A DNA stretch of 10,423 bases, taken from assembly GCA_023444705.1 (NCBI GenBank), contig JAEXMB010000106.1, positions 1-10,423 on the forward strand. Reading direction: 5' to 3'. Below are positions 5,856 through 10,423 of this stretch, in pieces (the stretch's first letter is position 1; each line of letters starts with the position of its first letter). The translations under genes were made by a program, and so were the position numbers. Below the pieces are notes generated by a model, which saw only the letters and a list, made by a program, of their open reading frames with translations, ran no database searches and was not told where the DNA came from. Source of the DNA: Pseudomonadota bacterium. Its GTDB lineage: Bacteria; Pseudomonadota; Alphaproteobacteria; Micavibrionales; UBA2020.

Positions 5856-6422
5856 GTGACGACACAAACGTCCATTGCGATTTCTTTTGACCATGCCGCA
5901 CTGGTGCAGCGCGGCCAGCGCTGGCTGATCCAGCGCGTCAAGCGCGCGGCAGAGCTGGTGCTGACCCTTGTGCCGCTGATGCTGTTGCTGGTCGGCAGTT
6001 GCAAGACGGCTGACTTGCCAGGTGCCTATGGCGGCTCCGCCGGCGCGGACCAGTTTCGCATTGCCCTGTTCCCCGATCAGGTGCGCGTGAAGGACAGCGC
6101 GCTTTACAAGCCCGCGCGCGGCTATGTGCAACGCGCGCGCACCTATGTATCGGGCGCGCCCGATACGCTTGAAATGCTTACCGCACGCGAAGTCGGCTAT
6201 CTGTTCGGCAAGCCGCAGTGGCAGCGCAAGGACGCGATGGCCAAGGCCAACGTCTGGCAATACAGCAACGGCGAATGCGTGGTTGATTTCTACTTCTACG
6301 ATGACGCCGCGCAAGGTGACGCACCCGCTGTGTCTTATGCCGATGTACGCCAGCGCAGCGACGCACACCAGCTGTCGGGCGATGCTGAAAGCGACTGCCT
6401 GCGCGCGGTCATGAAAATCTAA
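5856..6422 (+). CDS. Putative lipoprotein of unknown function
   Basis: A 188-residue protein from a GTG start. Residues 33-48 are a hydrophobic segment ending LLLVGS before Cys49, a plausible lipobox (VGS-C), which suggests export and lipid attachment at Cys49. The n-region before it is long (about 32 residues, with several Arg and Lys). An in-frame GTG at 5904 would give a more usual length, but neither start has a strong Shine-Dalgarno sequence. The mature part contains LTAREVGYLFGKPQWQRKD (109-127), VWQYSNGECVVDFYFYDD (133-150), and a late Cys181 that could form a disulfide with Cys141. The pattern GxPxxxRxD...WQY...C.(L/V)D reminds me of short conserved alphaproteobacterial lipoproteins and of the SmpA/BamE-type beta sandwich, but this is recall, not proof. 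The gene follows the bactofilin gene by 21 bp and is convergent with nth, with a 2-bp gap. Confidence 0.8.
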   Translation: MTTQTSIAISFDHAALVQRGQRWLIQRVKRAAELVLTLVPLMLLLVGSCKTADLPGAYGGSAGADQFRIALFPDQVRVKDSALYKPARGYVQRARTYVSGAPDTLEMLTAREVGYLFGKPQWQRKDAMAKANVWQYSNGECVVDFYFYDDAAQGDAPAVSYADVRQRSDAHQLSGDAESDCLRAVMKI

Positions 6423-6424
6423 GC

Positions 6425-7057
6425 TTAAAGATTCTTGTCTTTGTAGGCGCAAAGATCGCGCACGACGCAGGTCGCGCAGAGCGGATTGCGCGCCTTGCAC
6501 ACATAGCGCCCGTGCAGGATCAGCCAGTGGTGCGCGTGGCGCAGGTACTGCGGCGGCACGGCTTTCAACAATTTACGCTCGACATCCTCGACCGTCTTGC
6601 CGGGTGCAAGGCCGGTGCGGTTGCTGACGCGAAACACGTGGGTATCGACCGCGATGGTCGGGTGCCCGAAAAAGATGTTGAGGACCACGTTGGCGGTCTT
6701 GCGCCCGACGCCGGGCAGTTTGACCAGCTCATCCATCGTTTGTGGCACCTGGCTGTGATGCTGTTCGATCAGGATGCGCGACAATGCCATGACGTTTTCC
6801 GCCTTGGCGTTATAAAGCCCGATGGTCTTGATGTGGTCTTTGAGCGCCGCAAGGCCAAGCGCGATCATCTGCTCGGGCGTGGAGACTTTCTTGAACAATG
6901 CGGCGGTGGCCTTGTTGACGCCGGTATCTGTTGCCTGTGCCGACAGGACCACCGCCACCAGCAGCGTATAGGCATTGGTGTAGTTCAGCTCCCCCTTGGG
7001 TTCGGGGTTGAGGGCGGCCAGCCGCGCGAAAAACTGCTCTCTTTTTTCCGGTTTCAT
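6425..7057 (-). CDS. nth: Endonuclease III (DNA glycosylase / AP lyase)
   Basis: This base-excision repair enzyme removes oxidised pyrimidines and cuts abasic sites. From the ATG at 7057 it has 210 residues, close to the 211 of E. coli Nth, and the key residues fall at the same numbers: helix-hairpin-helix LPGVGRKTANVVL at 114-126 with catalytic Lys120, Asp138 in VDTHVFR, and the iron-sulfur cluster cysteines 187, 194, 197 and 203 (C-X6-C-X2-C-X5-C). The frame stays open upstream to an ATG at 7144, but that extension of 29 residues is unlike the family and would overlap ogt. The start has no strong Shine-Dalgarno sequence. It is divergent from ogt, another DNA repair gene, across only 35 bp, so the two probably share a control region. 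Confidence 0.95.
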   Translation of the reverse strand: MKPEKREQFFARLAALNPEPKGELNYTNAYTLLVAVVLSAQATDTGVNKATAALFKKVSTPEQMIALGLAALKDHIKTIGLYNAKAENVMALSRILIEQHHSQVPQTMDELVKLPGVGRKTANVVLNIFFGHPTIAVDTHVFRVSNRTGLAPGKTVEDVERKLLKAVPPQYLRHAHHWLILHGRYVCKARNPLCATCVVRDLCAYKDKNL

Positions 7058-7092
7058 CGTATAAATGAATAGCGCATTTACGGGGGTTTGCC

Positions 7093-7635
7093 ATGACAAA
7101 AGTGTATGAATACGACAGCAGCGACAAGGCCGCAATCGCGCCACTGCTGCGTTTTGGCGTGGCGGAGATCAAGGGTGTCGGCCCTTTTATGATAGCGCTC
7201 AACGATGCCGGCCTGTGCTGGACGGGCATGACCGACAGCGTTGACAGGTTGCGCAAATTCTTTCCCGATGCTGTTTTGCTGCGTGATGACAAGGCCGTGC
7301 AGCCCCTGGCGCGTGAAATCGCGGCGCTGTGGGCGGGCAAGGTAAAAAAGCTGCCGGTACCGCTGGTGCTGGCGGGCAGTGATTTTGAACGTGCCGTCTG
7401 GTTGCGCCTGCTCAAAATCAAAAAGGGCTCAACGGTCAGCTATGGCGACATCGCGCGCGACATCGGCGCGCCCAAAGCTGTGCGTGCGGTCGGGACTGCC
7501 GTTGGTAAAAACCCGATCACGCTGGTCGTGCCGTGCCACCGCGTGCTGGCGCAATCCAAAGCCAGCCAGATGAAATTCGGCTGGGGCCCCAAGGCCAAGA
7601 AAGCCCTGCTGGCGGCGGAAGGTATTCAGATTTAA
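7093..7635 (+). CDS. ogt: Methylated-DNA--protein-cysteine methyltransferase
   Basis: A 180-residue protein that transfers the methyl group from O6-methylguanine to its own cysteine, a suicide repair reaction. The acceptor motif VVPCHRVL places the cysteine at residue 148. The DNA-binding helix-turn-helix carries the arginine finger in AVRAVGTAVGKNP (129-141, Arg131). FERAVWLRLLKIKKG (98-112) and VSYGDIA (115-121) are the usual lead-in to that domain. The N-terminal domain (1-80) is less conserved, as normal for Ogt. The C-terminal signature is atypical: the usual YxGG before the final Lys and Leu-Leu is replaced by FGWGPKAK (162-169). Divergent from nth (35 bp), and its stop overlaps the stop of dapB by 4 bp. 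A weak G-rich Shine-Dalgarno stretch (GGGGG, 7082-7086) precedes the ATG. Ogt versus Ada C-terminal domain: no AdaA or AraC part is present. Confidence 0.93.
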   Translation: MTKVYEYDSSDKAAIAPLLRFGVAEIKGVGPFMIALNDAGLCWTGMTDSVDRLRKFFPDAVLLRDDKAVQPLAREIAALWAGKVKKLPVPLVLAGSDFERAVWLRLLKIKKGSTVSYGDIARDIGAPKAVRAVGTAVGKNPITLVVPCHRVLAQSKASQMKFGWGPKAKKALLAAEGIQI

Positions 7636-8402
7636 ATCGCCAAAAAGTCGCGCAGGCTGTATTTGCCCGGCTTTTGATCGCGCAACCACATGGCCGCGCG
7701 CACCGCGCCGCGAGCGAAAATGGAACGGTCGGATGCCTTGTGGGTCAGCTCGACCCGCTCGCCCATGCCGCCAAAAGTGACGGTATGTTCGCCCACGATG
7801 TCGCCCGCGCGCATGACAGACATACCGATGCTGCCTTTCTCGCGCAGGCTGTGACCGTGATAGGGCGGGGAGATATGGGTGGCGGGGTCGACCTTGCGCC
7901 CCTTGGCCGCAGCATGCGCCAGCAACAGCGCTGTGCCCGATGGCGCATCGGCCTTGTGGCGGTGGTGTGCCTCGAACACCTCGATGTCGAAATCATCGCC
8001 CAGACGGGCCGCCGCTTGCTCGACCAATGCGGCCAGTAAAGTGATACCGACACTCATATTGGCGGATTGCAGCACGGGGATGGTTTGCGCCGCCGCGTCG
8101 ATATCGTGCTGGGCGGCTGCATGAAAACCGGTGGTGCCGATGACCAGTGGTTTTTTATGGCGCGCGGCCAGCATGACGTGATGTGCCGTTGTGGCGGGCA
8201 GGGCGAAGTCGATCAACACGTCGCAGGTCTCAAAGGCGGCTTCGGCATCAGATGTAAAGGTGACATTTTCAACCGGCTGGCCCAAAACCTTGCTTTGTGC
8301 CGAAACGACGGCGGCGGCCAAGACCGCGCCGTCGGTGGCGGCGACCTCGCGCGTGAGCAACTGCCCCATGCGCCCGGATGCGCCCAAAATGCCGATTTTC
8401 AT
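7632..8402 (-). CDS. dapB: 4-hydroxy-tetrahydrodipicolinate reductase
   Basis: DapB reduces hydroxy-tetrahydrodipicolinate with NAD(P)H in the lysine and meso-diaminopimelate pathway, which supplies peptidoglycan. The protein has 256 residues, normal for the family (about 270). The Rossmann motif GILGASGRMG is at 4-13, the cofactor loop GTTGF at 89-93, and the catalytic block EAHHRHKADAPSGTA at 144-158, with the family's active-site His and Lys at His147 and Lys150 and the substrate-binding SGT at 155-157. The start at 8402 is supported by GGAGG (8414-8410) with a 7-nt spacer. The TAA stop shares bases with that of the convergent ogt gene. A 67-bp gap separates it from the divergent membrane protein gene. 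Nothing is missing or odd in the protein. Confidence 0.96.
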   Translation of the reverse strand: MKIGILGASGRMGQLLTREVAATDGAVLAAAVVSAQSKVLGQPVENVTFTSDAEAAFETCDVLIDFALPATTAHHVMLAARHKKPLVIGTTGFHAAAQHDIDAAAQTIPVLQSANMSVGITLLAALVEQAAARLGDDFDIEVFEAHHRHKADAPSGTALLLAHAAAKGRKVDPATHISPPYHGHSLREKGSIGMSVMRAGDIVGEHTVTFGGMGERVELTHKASDRSIFARGAVRAAMWLRDQKPGKYSLRDFLAI

Positions 8403-8469
8403 GCCGATGCCTCCGTGCCATACTTTCGTCTGCTACAGGGTAGCGTTTTTGGGGCGAAAGGGAAGAGCG

Positions 8470-9123
8470 ATGAGCAAACAGCCGGGTCTGAAGGTATGGG
8501 CATCCCTGTGGTGGGGGCATGTCTGGCGCTATTTCTGGCGGGGGCTGGTCTTGCTGGTGATCGGTGTCGTGGCTTTAACAGTTGCGGGCGCGCTGTTTAA
8601 GTTGCTCAGGCTTCCCGAGTGGCTGATGCTTGTTGTCGTTATGCCTGTCTTCGTCGCCGCCTTCCTGTGGTGGTGTTTTAAAAATTATATCTACGCACTG
8701 GATGCGATGATGCGGCCCGGCCTGTCATTTGGAGGGTATCAGTTGAAATTCGTGCCCGGCGAGATGGGCGAAGACACTGTCACCGAGCGCCTGCGCGCCA
8801 TGCGCTGGCTGTCGTGGGGCATGATCTGGCGCAACGGCCTGTGGGCCATTCCTGTCGCGATCGCCGACGAGCTTTACTCGCGCTTTGCTTTGCCTGCGCT
8901 GTTGCCCCCGTATCCGTCGTCGCTGGATGTTCTTCTCTTCGCTGCGCCGTTTAGTGCGGTTGCGCTACTGCTTTATGCGCTGATCTGGACACATGTGCTG
9001 AAAGGCCGTCTGGGTAAGGACGTCAAAGGCTATACGCTGCAGCTTGTGCCTGATATGGCGATGCCCGTTGCTGATGCTGCCAAAGCACCCGCGCCGCAAC
9101 CGCAATGGGGCGGCAAGTCCTAA
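8470..9123 (+). CDS. Unrecognised membrane protein with an apparent internal duplication
   Basis: A 217-residue protein rich in Trp and hydrophobic residues. Membrane segments are predicted by eye at about 24-44, 50-70 and 153-175, with a weaker one at 115-131, and there is a Pro/Ala-rich tail (200-217). The two halves look alike. LWWGHVWRYFWRG (13-25) matches LSWGMIWRNG (114-123), and GYQLKFVPGEM (89-99) matches GYTLQLVPDM (187-196), each pair separated by hydrophobic segments. No known family or catalytic motif is recognised. The ATG at 8470 is chosen because the purine-rich stretch AAAGGGAAGAG (8457-8467) precedes it. The same frame is open to 8191, but that part would overlap dapB and is GC-skewed shadow sequence. 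Divergent from dapB and convergent with dnaJ (13-bp gap). Confidence 0.85.
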   Translation: MSKQPGLKVWASLWWGHVWRYFWRGLVLLVIGVVALTVAGALFKLLRLPEWLMLVVVMPVFVAAFLWWCFKNYIYALDAMMRPGLSFGGYQLKFVPGEMGEDTVTERLRAMRWLSWGMIWRNGLWAIPVAIADELYSRFALPALLPPYPSSLDVLLFAAPFSAVALLLYALIWTHVLKGRLGKDVKGYTLQLVPDMAMPVADAAKAPAPQPQWGGKS

Positions 9124-9136
9124 GGTATCGCCGGAA

Positions 9137-10318
9137 TTAATCCTTCAAATCTTCCCACAGGTCTTTGACCTTGTCGAAAAATCCCGATGATTGCGGGCTG
9201 TTTTTCGATGCCGGCGTGTCGCCCGCGAATTCCTGCAGCAGGTCTTTTTGCTTTTTACTGAGGTTGACGGGGGTTTCCACCGCGACCTCGACGAACATGT
9301 CGCCGCGCGCATTGCTGCGCAGGACCGACATGCCCTTGCCTTTGAGGCGGAATTGCGTGCCAGTCTGCGTGCCTGCGGGCACGCTGACCTTGATGCGCTT
9401 GCCTTCGATGGTGGGCACCTCGACGCTGCCGCCAAGGGCCGCAACGGTCATCGCCACGGGCACGCGGCAATAAAGGTTCGACGCCTCGCGCTGGAAGAAG
9501 GGGTGCGGTTTAACCGACAAAAAGACATAGAGATCGCCCGCAGGCCCGCCGCGCAGGCCTGCTTCACCTTCGCCCGACAGGCGGATGCGCGTGCCGTCCT
9601 CAACGCCCGCCGGAATGGCGACGTTAAGGGTGCGCTCTTTGCGGATACGGCCCGAACCGCTGCAGTTGTGGCAGGGGGTTTTGATGGTCTGGCCAACGCC
9701 GCCACAACCGGGGCAGGTGCGCTCGACGGTGAAAAAGCCCTGTTGCGCGCGCACGCGGCCCGAACCTTTGCAGGTGGCGCAGGTTTCGGCCTTGGTGCCT
9801 TTTTCAGCGCCCGATCCGCTACAGCTCTGGCATCCTTGCCAGCTTGCGACCTTGATGGGGGTTTCCTTGCCCTTGAAGGCGTCTTCAAGGGAAATGTCGA
9901 GTTCATACGACAGGTCGGCACCACGGCGCGCACCATCGGCACCGCCGCTGCGCCCGCGCGCCTGTCCGCCCATGAAGTCGCCGAACATTTCCTCGAAAAT
10001 GTCGGAGAAGTTGCCGCCCGCAAAGCCGCCCTGAAAGCCACCGGCACCGCCGCCAAAACCGCTGCGGCCCGCACCCGCGCCAAAGCCGCCGCCCTCGAAC
10101 GCGCCGTGACCGAAACGGTCATAGGCAGCGCGCTTCTGGTCGTCCTTCAGCACGTCGTAGGCTTCGTTGATTTCCTTGAACTTCGCTTCGGCGTCTTTGT
10201 TCCCGGCGTTTTTGTCGGGGTGGTACTGCATCGCAAGCTTGCGGTAAGCCTTTTTCAGCTCGTCCGCAGAGGCGCCTTTGGCGACGCCGAGAACCTGATA
10301 AAAATCGCGCTTGGCCAT
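9137..10318 (-). CDS. dnaJ: Chaperone DnaJ (type I Hsp40)
   Basis: DnaJ delivers unfolded clients to DnaK and stimulates its ATPase through the J domain. The 393-residue protein is a complete type I member: J domain 1-70 with the HPD triad at 33-35, a Gly/Phe-rich linker (about 71-118), and a zinc-binding domain with four CxxCxGxG-type repeats at Cys163/166, 180/183, 202/205 and 216/219 (the third reads CPGCGGVG). Two beta-barrel client-binding domains (about 225-350) and a C-terminal dimerisation helix (DKVKDLWEDL) follow. It is slightly longer than E. coli DnaJ (376) because of the G/F linker and a Ser/Pro tail. The ATG at 10318 begins the standard MAKRDFYQVLGV. Its Shine-Dalgarno sequence is weak. 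A strong hairpin lies 43 nt upstream and may separate it from the gene before it, possibly dnaK by analogy with other genomes. Confidence 0.97.
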   Translation of the reverse strand: MAKRDFYQVLGVAKGASADELKKAYRKLAMQYHPDKNAGNKDAEAKFKEINEAYDVLKDDQKRAAYDRFGHGAFEGGGFGAGAGRSGFGGGAGGFQGGFAGGNFSDIFEEMFGDFMGGQARGRSGGADGARRGADLSYELDISLEDAFKGKETPIKVASWQGCQSCSGSGAEKGTKAETCATCKGSGRVRAQQGFFTVERTCPGCGGVGQTIKTPCHNCSGSGRIRKERTLNVAIPAGVEDGTRIRLSGEGEAGLRGGPAGDLYVFLSVKPHPFFQREASNLYCRVPVAMTVAALGGSVEVPTIEGKRIKVSVPAGTQTGTQFRLKGKGMSVLRSNARGDMFVEVAVETPVNLSKKQKDLLQEFAGDTPASKNSPQSSGFFDKVKDLWEDLKD

Positions 10319-10360
10319 GTGGCAGATAAAATCCGGTTATCGTGAAACGGGGAAAAGAGG

Positions 10361-10392
10361 CCGCCGCCGGATATTTGTTTATCCGGCGGCGG
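10361..10392 (-). terminator. Strong hairpin upstream of dnaJ, likely terminator or attenuator
   Basis: CCGCCGCCGGATA (10361-10373) pairs perfectly with TATCCGGCGGCGG (10380-10392) over 13 bp around a 6-nt loop. On the minus strand it follows a possible stop codon (10407-10405) by 12 nt and is itself followed by CCTCTTTTCCCC, a short T-tract, as expected of an intrinsic terminator or partial attenuator ahead of dnaJ. On the plus strand it is followed by TGATCTTTTT, so it might act both ways. The stem is far too long and GC-rich to be chance. Confidence 0.7.
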
Positions 10393-10404
10393 TGATCTTT
10401 TTGC

Positions 10405-10423
10405 TTAGTGCTTGGTCTGGCGC
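10405..10423 (-). CDS. Possible C-terminal codons of an upstream minus-strand gene (partial)
   Basis: Reading leftward from the window edge, one frame gives Arg-Gln-Thr-Lys-His followed by TAA (10407-10405), 12 nt before the terminator-like hairpin. That is where a gene preceding dnaJ should end. dnaK is the usual neighbour, but these five residues do not look like a typical DnaK terminus and are too few to identify. A second frame would run on into the hairpin and stop at 10379, which is less likely. Confidence 0.25.

Noticed and set aside
7058..7144. 29-residue N-terminal extension of Nth
   Set aside because: The start at 7057 gives residue numbers identical to E. coli Nth, and the extension would run into ogt.
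8191..8469. Upstream extension of the membrane protein
   Set aside because: It would overlap dapB antisense by about 210 bp. A good purine-rich ribosome site precedes 8470.
9191..10345. 384-codon plus-strand frame opposite dnaJ
   Set aside because: DnaJ on the other strand is certain. The frame is Ala/Arg-rich shadow sequence with no recognisable domain.

Overview
The window looks like a chromosomal stretch of a high-GC alphaproteobacterium. The evidence is the style of the DnaJ and DapB proteins, a bactofilin gene, GC-rich coding with strong third-position bias, and short AT-richer gaps. The exact lineage cannot be read from this sequence. One feature fits less well: the left edge carries the C-terminus of a class II lysyl-tRNA synthetase, whereas many alphaproteobacteria use the class I enzyme.

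Layout. Bases 1-489 (+) are the 3' end of lysS. Bases 502-1464 (-) encode a NAPE-PLD/RomA-like metallo-beta-lactamase-fold hydrolase. After a 182-bp AT-rich gap with a good sigma70-like promoter, bases 1647-4986 (+) hold three tightly packed genes. These encode three full-length, divergent paralogues of a protein I do not recognise. Bases 5235-5834 (+) encode a bactofilin, followed 21 bp later by a putative lipoprotein (5856-6422). The rest is housekeeping and DNA repair: nth (6425-7057, -), divergent from ogt (7093-7635, +); dapB (7632-8402, -), convergent with ogt by 4 bp; an unrecognised membrane protein (8470-9123, +); and dnaJ (9137-10318, -). A perfect 13-bp hairpin lies upstream of dnaJ, and the last few codons of another minus-strand gene lie beyond it.

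The part most likely to be undescribed is the three-gene array. All three products have the same order of parts: a predicted mostly helical N-terminal region, a single ankyrin-like helical hairpin, a short linker, and a conserved C-terminal module of about 57-64 residues built around LPxGGxLTxxFNF and QQI(V/L)(V/I)A. The Shine-Dalgarno sequences of genes 2 and 3 lie inside the last codons of the gene before, which encode a shared Ala-Gly-Gly tail. The last gene has no coupled partner downstream and lacks that tail. The array therefore looks like one translationally coupled operon made by tandem duplication, whose products diverged but kept the C-terminal module. Its function cannot be told from the sequence. 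The bactofilin and lipoprotein downstream on the same strand hint at a cell-envelope setting, but a 248-bp gap separates them.

No tRNA, rRNA, CRISPR array, insertion sequence or phage gene was seen.
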